From Haliclona indistincta (lineage: Eukaryota > Porifera > Demospongiae > Haplosclerida > Chalinidae): a stretch of 64,000 bases of DNA. Made by a program: the position numbers and the translations under genes. The notes under the pieces were generated by a model. That model was not told the DNA's origin, searched no databases, and saw only the letters and a list, made by a program, of their open reading frames with translations. The DNA is taken from positions 9,127,367 through 9,191,366 of the forward strand of contig OZ024783.1 of NCBI GenBank assembly GCA_964017065.1, read 5' to 3'. Position 1 is the stretch's first letter; every line of letters begins with the position of its first letter. This document shows, one piece after another, positions 18,815-29,700 of the stretch.

Positions 18815-19870
18815 ATGGCGAATCTCGACTTTGAGTATGATCCTGATCTTGACGATTTTCAGCCACCGGCCAAGAAAAGAGCTAAGAAGGTGAAAGATCG
18901 TTTTGGGAAGCCAACTTCTGAGGAAGAAATAGCCAAACTGGCGAAGGGTTTTGTGCCAGAAAACACTAAGAAGAACAACTCTTGGGCGTTGAAAGTTTTT
19001 AACGATTGGAAGAGTCAGAGGAGTACCGAGGATGGTGAGCAATGTCCAGATGATCTACTTGAAAACCCAGACGTAACAAAGCTGAACTATTGGCTTTCTC
19101 GGTTTGTGGCAGAGGTCAGGCGGGCGGATGGTAACGCATATCCTCCTAGAACTATTAGTCAACTTGTAGCTGCCCTTCAAAGAAGAATGCTGGAGAATAA
19201 CCCTAATGCTTCCAAGTTTTGTAACTCCCACAACACTGACTTTCGTGACCTCACGCGAACATGTGATAGCGTGTATCGTAAACTTCACAGCGATGGGGTC
19301 GGAACAGTGGTAAAACACACACCTACGTTTTCAATAGAGGATGAAAATAAGCTTTGGGAAACTGGATCTATAGGAACTTCTACACCGAAATTGTTACAAC
19401 GAGCCGTATTTTTCTATATCGGCAAAAGGTTCTGTATACGAGGCAGAGACAAGCAGCAAGGATTAGGACCTTCACAGTTCAGGAGATCATCAGATCCTGA
19501 TTGTTATACGTATGTGGAGCATGGGTCAAAGAACAGAGTAGGTGGAGTGGCCAAACTACGTATAGAAAACAAGGTTGTACCATGCTATTCTGTACCCGAA
19601 GATGGAGAAAAGTGCTTGGTGTCATTGCTAGACACTAACCTCAACAAGCTCCCAGGATTTGCATTCGACAAGGATATCCCGTATTGTCACCCAAAATCAA
19701 CTGTACCTGTTCGAGGCCCATGGTACGATTCGGTGGCTGTTGGTACAAATACTCTGTCAAGTTTGGTCAGAACCATGTGCATTGATGCTGGAATTGCTGC
19801 CCGCACTAACCATTCTTTGCGTGCTACAGGTGCTACTGCCTTATTTCAGGACAGCGAAGAGGAGAATTGA
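18815..19870 (+). pseudogene. DUF3504/Crypton-like tyrosine recombinase, 351 aa, truncated before the catalytic Tyr
   Basis: A paralogue of the protein at 10597: same order and many shared segments, such as FVPENTKKNNSWALKVFNDW (~48-67), KLNYWLSRFVAEVRRADG, VVKHTPTFS and FCIRGRDKQQ. A basic N-terminal stretch (PPAKKRAKKVKDR) is nuclear-localisation-like. It keeps the first catalytic Arg (IRGRDK) and the HSLRATGATALF HxxR box, but the frame then ends in QDSEEEN-stop, removing the second His and the Tyr nucleophile. It could still bind DNA but should not recombine. The frame is otherwise open for 351 codons, so the truncation is recent or the shortened protein is kept. A downstream exon carrying the end cannot be excluded, but I do not find one. 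Confidence 0.75.
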
Positions 19871-19917
19871 AACAATTGTACTTTTGTTGATTAGACAAGA
19901 TTATTGCAACATGAACG

Positions 19918-20170
19918 TCATTGTTTTTTTGTGACAATAATATTCATTGTGTTAATCACAGTACACATTAGTGTTAGAAGACTCGAGTAACATAAAAGAA
20001 GCGTGTGATTGCGCATGTATTAAGTTTTTTGGTAGAGTTGGCTTTCAACTTTTACCTCCTCATTTTTTTCTTTATGGAGGATTTGCCATGTGGGTCATGT
20101 GACTTACTATGTAAAGCACATAACTTCCTGGAACATGTATAACACATAACTTCAAGATTATTGCAACATG
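19918..20170 (+). repeat. Direct repeat, left copy (right copy 20764-20975)
   Basis: The segment starting TTTTTTTGTGACAATAATATT and running through AGTGTTAGAAGACTCGAGTA and CACATAACTTCCTGG recurs at 20764-20975 with few changes. The two copies flank the non-autonomous element at 20189. The block follows the truncated recombinase and may be the 3' end of that element. Confidence 0.8.
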
Positions 20171-20188
20171 TATCACTTGAACGTCATT

Positions 20189-20757
20189 GTTAACCCTCGG
20201 CGCATGCGCGAGGGTTACGGTACTTTGTTTGTCATTCATTCACTCATTCACTCACTCATTCGTTCGTTCTGTCCATCGAGCTGCAGAGACCATCGCTCAC
20301 TTCTGAAACTCGGTAAAGGTATAAACAGGCTTAGCATGACAATGGCTTGCAATGTGACTCGTGGATTTTGCTAAAGTGCTTTCGTTCTCGAGTTATGTAT
20401 GGCTGGCTCACCTTGACGGCCATCTTGGACCTCTTTGACGACAAACGTGCCCATAGTTGACTACCTAGGTACTTGTAGATTCCATCTAAACTTCATGACA
20501 GCTCTGGGGGTGCGTAGACATCTCAAGAAAAAGCCTATCAAAGCCAAGAGCAATGGCTACCTACTCAGTGTTCACGGTCACGCCCACTTGACACACCTTG
20601 TCTCGGTTGTGGTCAGCACTTTGCTGTCTTCTGGTTAGCAGTGCAGTTTCAATAGCAATTAAACAACTTGGCTTTAGCTGCAAAGCTCCTTCTGCAAACC
20701 GTAACTAAGGAGCTAACTCTACAATGTTTGCAACGGTGCTCAAACGCCGAGGGTTCG
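20189..20757. mobile_element. Non-autonomous element, copy 1 (related to 45033-45810)
   Basis: It starts with the hairpin AACCCTCGGCGCATGCGCGA ... GGGTT and ends with GCCGAGGGTT, giving inverted ends. Inside are a TCATTCA-type microsatellite, a CTGGCTCACC block, CCATAGTTGACTACCTAG and TTGTGGTCAGCACT. The same ordered landmarks occur in the element at 45033. No coding capacity. Confidence 0.65.
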
Positions 20758-20763
20758 TGAAAT

Positions 20764-20975
20764 TCGTTCATTTTTTTGTGACAATAATATTCATTGTGTT
20801 AATCACAGTGCCTATTAGTGTTAGAAGACTCGAGTAACATAAAAGAAGCGTGTGATTGCGCATGTATTAGTAGGGTTGGCTTTCAACTTTTACCTCCTCC
20901 TTTTTTTACGTTATGGAGGATTTGTCATGTGGGTCACGTGACTTTACTATGTAAAGCACATGACTTCCTGGAAAA
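20764..20975 (+). repeat. Direct repeat, right copy
   Basis: Matches 19918-20170, including GTGACAATAATATTCATTG and AAAGAAGCGTGTGATTGCGC. Confidence 0.8.
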
Positions 20976-21160
20976 TATGCGATATTCCCTAGGGAATATA
21001 CATATTCCCTAGGAATTTCTGATATTGGACAGGAAATCACATGGCTTTTTTTTGCATATTGCCCTGGAGTCACCTGATCTCCAGGGAAATATGCTCTATA
21101 AACTGTGAGCGGTGCCTTTGATCTAAAGGCCTGCTATGATACAACTTGCTATAAGCACCA
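20966..21160. repeat. Palindromic repeat with GCGGTGCCTTTGAT arm
   Basis: GATATTCCCTAGGGAATAT is palindromic, and a second inverted pair is TTGCCCTGGAGTCA with GATCTCCAGGGAAA. The segment then reads GCGGTGCCTTTGATCTAAAG and ATGATACAACTTG, the motifs shared with the palindromes at 13905 and 18537. Confidence 0.55.
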
Positions 21161-21811
21161 TATCGTACTACAATACAGTCACAACCAACAATTGTTTCTC
21201 ACCTTATACAGCCTGACCACACCTTCTTCCACAGCCCACTACAATGTTGGTTAGCGTGGCTCTGTTGCCTAGCGACTGGATTACAAGCCAGTGCTTGCAG
21301 ACATACAAATAACCATTGGAAGCACTCTGCCCTGGAATAAATAAACAAACAATGAAAAACACAAAATAATATATATAAGATACAAAATATTTAAGTTATA
21401 GATAAACTACACCTACCAGGATATACATGAGGCGGTTGGTTAAATAGACACTAATTAATAACTGCCGAGTGTATATCTGGTAAACCAAGGTAGGTGGAGT
21501 TTATCTGGTTTGTACTACAATGCGTGGGTGTCTATCTATGCATGCGCATTCTATGCCTCGTGCGCAGCTATATGGCTAGCTACCTAGCTAGGGTCTCCCT
21601 GTGCTGTGACTAGAGGCGATCATTTGTTGAGGAACACCGAGACTTTGCACATCTCTTGAATTATATTTTTAACCTCACAATGGTAGTTAGAAGCGTCTTC
21701 TTACTTCCCGAGGGATTTAGACGACTGGCAGTTCCTTTGATCACACCCACTCATTGTAGTACAAATAATAAATAAATAAAATGTACAATAATAAATAAAA
21801 AATATTAATTA
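21161..21811. other. Unassigned sequence
   Basis: AT-rich, no open frame longer than about 60 codons and no recognised element boundary. Confidence 0.35.
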
Positions 21812-21952
21812 CAGTAGACCTTCACCAATCTCAACACTTTAGCATCTCGTTAGAAAGACAATTCAATTGTTAACAAATTTGGTCAGCTTATGAAAACATG
21901 CATAATAAAATTCACAATTTATTTGTGTGTTCCGATTAGCGAGGGTCTACTG
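21812..21952. mobile_element. Tigger/pogo-like MITE
   Basis: Left end CAGTAGACCTTCACCAATC and right end GATTAGCGAGGGTCTACTG are imperfect complements 141 bp apart. CAGTAGACCCTC is a typical end of pogo/Tigger-type MITEs. The flanks (TTA on both sides) are compatible with a decayed TA duplication. Confidence 0.5.
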
Positions 21953-23690
21953 TTAATACTGTAAATACGGAAGTTAAAAAAATTTCGAGAGATAAATTCT
22001 CATGTTAAAATACTTTTGTAGGTCGACCTGCCCCACGAAAATATTTCAACATCGAAATGTTATCAACGTGAAGGCACACAGCTTCTACACACAACTGTAT
22101 TACTATTGCTGCTGAGGCCGAGATATTTGTTTCTCATCCACCGCCCGCCCGTGTTTCTGTATACCACACGTATTATTCTTATTCTAATTAAGCAAATTCA
22201 ATATTTCACAAGCACGAGGCACTATAAAGCAGAATGTATCTATAATAATGCTGGATAATGTTTCTGTATACGACTACTATTGTCACACTACGCTCATCGC
22301 TCCTCCATATTGAGTATTAATAAAGTCTAAATCTGTCAGAGTTCTATGGAAGAGTGAGTTCAAATGCCAGTTCTTTCCCAAGCACTTTTAGACAGTGTCT
22401 TGCTATTCAATACAGGTTGTTTCATCCCAGTTGATGCAGCCGAACATACTATATAATTATGAGGTCCGTGTAGATTACTCAATAGAGCAGTTATTTATTG
22501 TTGGTGACAACCAATTTAATATGGGCCCTAAAGCCTCAAGTGTTGTTACTGCTTGGAACTCTCTTTCTCAATCCATTTTCAAGTCTGTTACATGTAGTTT
22601 ATCTACTTTTTAAAAAGTATCCATCATCTAGTTATGTAACAAACAAAATTTTATATCACCCAAACTCATAATTGTTTTGTCTTGACAAAATTATCTGTTC
22701 TTACTATTATTATTGTTCTTAGTGTTTTTTCTGTTGTTTTTGTTGTTATTATTGTTGTTTTTGTTGTTATTATTGTTGTTTTTGTTTTGTTTCTTGCTTT
22801 TGGGTATGCCCCTCGTTATTAGCCTCTGGCTATTAATTGTAATCATTGTCCTGCACTATTGTGTAAATTTGCTTGCTATGTCCATTACAAACCATTCTCT
22901 AAAGTATTCAGGACTACAACCACTGCAGAACACCGTCCCTCCAGGCGTACTAGACATCAAAAAAAGTCTCTACCGTTCTCCGCAATTGTGCAACAAGTGT
23001 ACAAAATGTGGAACTAATGCTAATGTGCGATGAGTGTGAGATGTGGCGTCTTCTATAGTCGAATAGGAAGCTAAAACAACAAGAACTAGAACGATCATTG
23101 GATGAAATGTCCTTTCATGTGGAGCACAGCTCCAAGATTATGAAATTGTACCTCAATATTTAAAAGAAGTGGTGTTTGTAAGGAAGATGTCATGTGAAGA
23201 ACCCATAGAAAACTGTGCTATAGTGCCCAATTTGAGGATATTTGCGTGTATTGTTCAGGAAAAGTTCTGCCATGGACTGACCACAAGTTTTATCCTCAGT
23301 GCAGCATTTGTGAAGATAAGCCTCAAATAATTTATTGTAAACAAAAGAAATCAAAGGACTGACCACCCTTTCTCTCTTTATACTCCGTTTTTTTTGTGTA
23401 CTCTCAACTATTTTGTAGCAAAACCCGTAAAATTCATATTCATTCAAATATTCATGGTAAGAAATAATCATAATGTACCTGCCTCCTGCATGAATATTGC
23501 AATGAGTGCTGGCCGGGGGAATAGTCTCGCGGGGGCCGACAGATTTTGCTTTCAGGAGACCGTCTGGTCACAACCACAGTACTAGGCCTTCTCCGGAATG
23601 CAATAATTAGGGACTAGCTCGTTGAGATGATGAGAGGCTGTGAAATAATTTGCTGATATGGACTCTCAAAGGCAAATCAACAAACAAGGT
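21953..23690. other. Unassigned sequence with a TTGTTG low-complexity run
   Basis: A (TTTTGTTGTTATTATTG)n-type run at about 22725-22800 gives an artefactual Leu/Phe frame. A small open frame at 22395-22613 and Cys-rich bits around 22985-23030 (CNKCTKCG) show no complete domain. No RNA gene seen. Confidence 0.35.
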
Positions 23691-24174
23691 CGGTGCAGTA
23701 AGGTGGCTATATACATGATGCAGCATCTTCATATGTTGTTACGATAAGATCGGCCAAGGTTGTCATAAAATTGAGTTTCAACAAACACCATTACTGTGAT
23801 TGGATTCCCATCGCTACCAGCGAACAAACTCAACATTGATAAATACAGGAACTAAACCATACCAGGTATCAAAACATCATGAGCGGGTTCAACTCCTCAA
23901 ACCAGCAGACGAGTATCCATTGAACTATGAACAACCCTTCAACAACCTGGAACTTAAAAGTGTGCGCAATCGTGCCTGTATACATAAAGATGGACACTAT
24001 CAGTTCACTACCTTCTCACAAATTACACTTCGTCACAAAAACACGAGCACATCAGTTGTGAATGAATTCAATAAGAATTTCAATTACTACATCAGATTCA
24101 AGAAAAATTATATCACTGAGCGAGCAAAATTCAATCTTCGTAAAAAGCAACCCAACGAAAAAGGTGTACATTGA
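23691..24174 (+). repeat. Member of a diverged repeat family (GTAAGGTGGCT...GTTGTCAT)
   Basis: It starts AGTAAGGTGGCT, passes GGCCAAGGTTGTCATAAAATT and includes an open frame of 124 codons (23800-24174) with no recognised domain. The same framework recurs near 24240, 25210 and 25518 at lower similarity. Confidence 0.45.
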
Positions 24175-24800
24175 AAGAACAAAGATTCATCATTCGATAC
24201 GCTATGAGTGAAGCAGCTACTTAAATGAATTCTTCAAATCCACGAGCCATCATTGTTAATCTAAGATCATCTAGTAGAGTCATGATGCAGCATCTTCATT
24301 CGGTCATACGTTGTGGCCGATATTGTCGGACAAGGTAGTCATGAAAATACAAAAAAAGCAAACTATTAAAAGTTGGTTGAAAATGATCAATTCGTTCTAG
24401 ACATGCTTGACAACAATAATCAGTGGACTGTGAATCAAAACATCACATGTAGTACAATGGCACCTTCATCCCCATCACCATCACTATAAACAAGTCCCTT
24501 TGTCTGTACTAACCACAGACAGCAATGCAGCACAAAATTTGCTTAAAATGTATTTTGAGAAAGAACTGTTTGTTATCAATGTGTTGACCATATCAAGTGC
24601 CAGCACAGCACCTCCTCACTGAAGATCTGCAGCTCTCCTCAGTTGTAGTGTAATAATATAATCAGACCAGCCATTACACCAAGATGGAGCAATGGTGCAG
24701 CCAAAGCACCAGCTAGGCTGCACCTGACAAGCGAAGATGAAACAGAACTCTGCATGACGTCAAAATCAAATTTAGCACAAAGTAATAATTCCAGTTTTAT
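24175..24800 (+). repeat. Segmental duplication, copy 1 (other copy 25345-26060)
   Basis: Long matching blocks include AACAAAGATTCATCATTCGA, GATCATCTAGTAGAGTCATG, TTGGTTGAAAATGATCAATT, and CAGCAATGCAGCACAAAATT. Indels separate the blocks. No intact gene in either copy. Confidence 0.8.
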
Positions 24801-25344
24801 AAAGTGGTAATTTTTATTTATATAAAGAGCAATAGCAGCAATGACATACATGTTCTTTAAAAAGAAAAAAGAACGTGTAAAAGAACTACTCCGGTTCAAC
24901 TCAAGCTACCAGACACGTACTCACGATCTTGTTTGCAGAACAAGAGATAATCAAACTGTCCTCAACATGGATACTATCTGTCCCGCTGCCTTCTCACAAA
25001 GAGTTAATGAACAACCAAATTAGTTAAGTAGTGACTCCAAATAAAGATGAAAATGTATTTTCGATGTCCTGTATTCCAGTCACTGCTATGCTGCATTATT
25101 ATATTATTATTATAGTAATAGAAGGTAATTGAGCCAAATTAAATAAACTTTTATCCTAAATCATCTCCGTTAACAATGCTCTTAATAAACACAGCGTGAT
25201 ATCAATCACAGTAAGGTGGCTAGAGACACGATGATGCCGAGAGACATGATCGGACAAGGTTGTCATAAAATTGACTTTACAAAAAGTCATATCATACCAA
25301 AAAATCATATCTTTTTCTTCGTAAAAAGAAAAAGGAGTACAAAG

Positions 25345-26060
25345 AAAGAACAAAGATTCATCATTCGATACGCAGTGAGTGAAACAGCTACTAAAATGAA
25401 TTCTTCAAATCCATGAGCCATCATTGTTAATATGAAACAAATACAACTCAAGGCTTTCTATGAATATGAGCATTCTCTATTGAGGAAGCTCTTAAACACA
25501 GTGTGATATCAATCACAGTAAGGTGGCTAAGATCATCTAGTAGAGTCATGATGAAGCATCTTTATTCGATCATATGTGTTGGGAGATATAATCGGACAAG
25601 GTTGTCATGAAAATACCAGAAAAACGCAAACAATTACAAAGTTGGTTGAAAATGATCAATTCGTTCTAGACATGCTAGACAACAATAATCAGTGGACGTA
25701 AAGTTAGAGTGAATCAAGACATCACATGTAGTACAATGGCACCATCACCATCACTATAAACAAGTCCCTGTATTACCCACAGACAGCAATGCAGCACAAA
25801 ATTTGCTTAAAAAGTATTTTGAGGAAGAAATGTTTGTTATCAATGTGTTGACCATATCAAGTGCCAGCACTGCATCTCCTCACTGAAGATCAGCAGCTCT
25901 CCTCAATTGCAGTGTAACAATAATAATCATACCAGCCATTACACCGAGGTGGAGCAATGGAGCAGCCAAAGCACCTGACAAGCAAAAAAGATACAGAACT
26001 CTGACGTAAAAATCAAATTTAGCACAAAGAAATAATTCCAGTTTTATAAAGTAATAATTT
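25345..26060 (+). repeat. Segmental duplication, copy 2
   Basis: Matches 24175-24800 block by block, with an extra stretch (~25420-25530) that repeats the AATCACAGTAAGGTGGCT start of the family. Confidence 0.8.
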
Positions 26061-26731
26061 ATAATTATTATTTATAATGATCAACAGCAGCATTGACGTA
26101 CATGTTCTTTTCTACAGAAAATGGAACAGATCTGTTTGCAAGACAAGTGAGTAATACGCCTGTGTAACATAGACACTATTGGTTCACTACCTTCTCACGA
26201 ATTGCACTTAGACACACAGACACAAGCACATCAGAGTGACCAATTGAGTGAAGTCATTAAGAATGGTATGCTCCCACCTCCTTTGTCTACATGCAGTCTT
26301 TGGATGTGATACAACCTCCCCGTCTTACGGCATTGGGAAGGGAAATTTGCTCAAAAAAGTTCAAGTCAGAAAAATAGTCAGTTCACTACATCAGAATCAA
26401 GAAGAATCATAACTCTTGAGCGGAATTCAACTCCCGTAAACAGCAGTGGAGTGAAAAGGGAAACATCAACAGAACAAAGACTCATCGTTCAAATTATGTG
26501 CCAACATCAGCCGCCATAATAACGGATTGGAGAGTCAAAACCAGACAAATCATAATCGGGTGCATGGGCTTGATCGGAAAGACAGCAACAAACCTCAAGG
26601 AAACAAAAATCTTCACTGAGCAATAGACAAGACACTATTTTCCATCGCACAAGTCGTATTTTCCTAGCTCACACGATTGCACTACTTCTGCTGCTGGACA
26701 AGCACTTATCATACTAGTTTCTTGTCATACA

Positions 26732-26838
26732 CATCAGTTAGGTCATCGCATTAGTTAGGTCATCACATCAGTTAGGTCATCACATCAGTTAGGTCATCAC
26801 ATCAGTTAGCTCATCGCATCACTATCTCATCACAATAA
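26732..26838. repeat. 17-bp minisatellite (CACATCAGTTAGGTCAT)
   Basis: About five to six units with one or two changes each. Confidence 0.85.
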
Positions 26839-26892
26839 TTCTTGGCAGCTGGCATTCTGCTCAATAAGTAATCAAATAGTGGTGAGAATGGA

Positions 26893-27425
26893 ATAGGACA
26901 AAGTTGTCAAAATCGATTTTAAAGAAGCACAGCATCATAATGAAAGCTATGAGTACTGATGACGAGAAGCATAATACTTAAAATCTTATTGAGTTGTGTG
27001 AACCCCAAATTAAATTTCCCATAAAGAGATTATTGTTTGTATTAAGGACATAACCAACCAAACAGTTGAAGTTAATATTCAAACACTAGCATTAGGTAAT
27101 AGTACCATAAAGAAAGAAGTTTAATTGAGTTTTAAAGTGCGTGGCTGTGCTAAGGACTTGGAACTAAGAATCAAATCATCCAACATGACCGGGCAAAGTT
27201 GTCATCGATTTTTAAAAAGCACAGTATCATATTGAAAGCTATGAGTACTAATAAGGAGAAGCATAATACTTAAAATCGTATTGAGTTGTGTGATCCCAAA
27301 ATTAAATTCATAAAGAGAATAAAGATTATTATTGTTTGTATCAAGGACATAACCAACCAAACAGTTGAAGTTAATATTTAAACAGCTAGCATTAGGTAAT
27401 AGTTCCTTAAATCAAGTTTTTAAAG
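26893..27425 (+). repeat. Diverged tandem duplication, ~285 bp apart
   Basis: AAAGTTGTCA(A/T)...CGATTTT(A)AA, GCACAG(C/T)ATCATA, GAAAGCTATGAGTACT and GACATAACCAACCAAACAGT occur in the same order at about 26893-27145 and 27184-27425. The first part recurs again at 30833-30915. Small open frames here have no domain. Confidence 0.75.
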
Positions 27426-28830
27426 TGGTAATTAACAGAGGCAAAGACATGCATGATCTTCCGACAGGAGAAAGACATGTAACTACTCTGGTTCAACTCG
27501 TAACCACCAGACAAGTACTCACGAAACAATACCGAAAGATCTTGATCTGAGAATACTGCCGTGATAGAGAACCTGGATTTTCGGGAGGCAAGTGGCTAGA
27601 TTGAATTCAACCAGCACCAGACTGTACATGTAATCGGACAAGGTTGTCATGGAACTGACTGTTAATAAACAATCAACTATTAAAAGAGTTATTCATATCA
27701 TCACATCGTTTATCACGATTCACAATCGTCATTCTCAGCTGGAATTCTCCAGTGAGGTGCTCAATAAATAATCAGATTGTTGTAGGAATGGCTTTTAGGT
27801 AATAAATTCGAGCAAAGTTGTCACAAGATTGTTAAAGCATTATTATGGACGCCACCAGTGCTGATGGGACAAATAAAGGATAAGCCATCTGGTGCTTTTT
27901 GAGTTGAAACGGCAAAACTTGACAAACCCTACCACGCCTCCTTTCATGGAGAAACACACAAAATCGATTATCAATGGTTCCGTTTGGAGTAGCATACTTA
28001 AATAAGAGGTGAATTTAATTGCACAATTTAATTATCATGTTAAAGATTGAGGATTGTTCAAGAAAAATTAAGTAAAAGTGATGGTCCTACTTTCAAATAA
28101 GTCAATTAATTAATAAGTCAATTTATTTGTCCATATTTTTGAGTATTGTAGTCATGGTATCATGAGAAGAGCAAACTTAGGGTCAAATTATTGTTTATCA
28201 TCATTGTCATCGCCGTAGTTATTAGCGCGTAGCATCATCTATAGCAACGCGTAAAGACGCAGACCATTGCATCTTTTGCAAGATTTTTGCTATCAGCATC
28301 ACCGCCACACACACAGCCTATAGTGACCCTCTCTAGACACACACACAGCCTATAGTGACCCTCTCTAGACACAATCAGTCAGTCAGGACCATCCAGCACA
28401 CTCCATCATCACTCACTCCATCAAGTACTACACATGTACATGTACTCAATGTACAGTATTGGAAATGCTGCTTCTTTCTCTCTAGAACTATACATGCCTG
28501 CGCGCACCAGATCCCTTCTATCAGGAAGTAGGCAAAGACGCCACTGCTTGTGTCAATCCGGTTGAGCTGTCTCCATCATCACTCACTCCATCAGGTACTA
28601 CACATGTACATGTACTCAGTGTAAAGTATTTGAAATGCATCCGCTTTTATTAACATTAACAGCTGGAGAGAGATTGATGAACAGTTCCAGAATGAAGTTT
28701 AATCAAGTTTTTAAATCTTTAAAGAAAGAAGATTAATCAAGTTTTTAAAGTGGTACTTAACAGAGGCAAAGACATGCATGATCATCCGACAGGAGAAAGA
28801 ACATGTAACGTAACTACTCCGGTTCAACTC
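27426..28830. repeat. Patchwork of diverged repeats
   Basis: AACAGAGGCAAAGACATGCA and the GGTTCAACTCGTAACCACCA block occur at both 27435-27520 and 28757-28845. CAGCCTATAGTGACCCTCTC is tandemly doubled at 28310-28370, and a block ending TACTACACATGTACATGTAC occurs at 28425 and 28595. No gene recognised. Confidence 0.6.
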
Positions 28831-28929
28831 GTAACCACCAGACAAGTCAAAATTGACAGTGGAAGAATGCATGCGCTGTCAATGAATGCACATCCACAAA
28901 GGTTATGTTCGAACATAACCTTTGTAAAT

Positions 28930-29035
28930 AGTAGTTATATACCGATCAGGAGGTGTTTAAGCGATTTAAAGCCCGCGGGCGTAGCCCAAGGGCTTTAAAT
29001 GCTTAAACATCGACTGTGAGGTATATAACTACTTT
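28930..29035. repeat. Palindrome with GCCCGCGGGC-type centre
   Basis: AGTAGTTATATACC pairs with GGTATATAACTACT and TGTTTAAGC(G)ATTTAAAGCCC pairs with GGGCTTTAAAT(G)CTTAAACA. The centre CGCGGGCGTAGCCC resembles that of the palindrome at 10370. Confidence 0.75.
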
Positions 29036-29700
29036 AAACCATAGTGCGCTGCTTGCCTGACGTCTAGCTGGCTATTTTACGTCGCAGGAAGACCGCAGAG
29101 CAGCACGAGCGCCGTTTCTTTGTGGATTCTCGAACGTGGCGGCCATCTTGAAACGTGTGCGGGCTGTACACGATTTATAACCCTCATTAACGGTCGTTAC
29201 ATCAAAGAGAATTATTCATACTATGGTTTAATCTTTGTAATAATACTGAGAGAGGCACAGAACTGTACTGTGATACGCAGAATACAGCATAAGGCTGGTT
29301 TACAATACTATGCAGTGTCTTGTGCTACACAGAATGATAATAATAAAAATTACCAGTGCGCAGTATGCGCGAGGGATATGCGTTCGTGTTCGTCTATGAA
29401 GACGGTCAAACTATGTCGATGGCAGTCACAGAAAGTAAATTGGATGGTCAGGGAAGTAATCTTGCCCAACTCTTGGCTGGCATGGAGAAAGTGGGTGGTG
29501 ATGTTGCGTATCTTCACCTAACAAAGTGTTCTAGTTTAATTGAATACATATTGTGTGTGGTCTCGTAAATGACCACGATTCTCTCACTGCGACTGTCCAC
29601 AAATTGAACTTTGATTTTATAAAACGAGAAAGTACTACATTCGAAGAACAACAATCCGTGTCTTTGTCTGACGGTCTTAACTGATGGCTCAACAGGACAG
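29036..29700 (+). other. Unassigned sequence with small open frames
   Basis: A 70-codon frame at 29356-29568 (YAFVFVYEDGQTMSM, GGDVAYLHL) looks more protein-like than its surroundings, but I cannot place it in a family. A GGCGGCCATCTTGAA motif lies at 29138. No splice structure could be confirmed. Confidence 0.3.

Noticed and set aside
22395..22613. LINE C-terminal relic (VVTAWNSL)
   Set aside because: A weak resemblance to the W-N-S-L motif near LINE pol ends, but no supporting RT sequence upstream.
22713..23033. Membrane-protein-like frame rich in Leu and Phe
   Set aside because: It is produced by a TTGTTG/TTATTA simple repeat.
29356..29568. Actin-depolymerising-factor-like domain
   Set aside because: YAFVFVYEDGQTMSM looks vaguely like an ADF-fold strand, but the conserved residues and length are not there.
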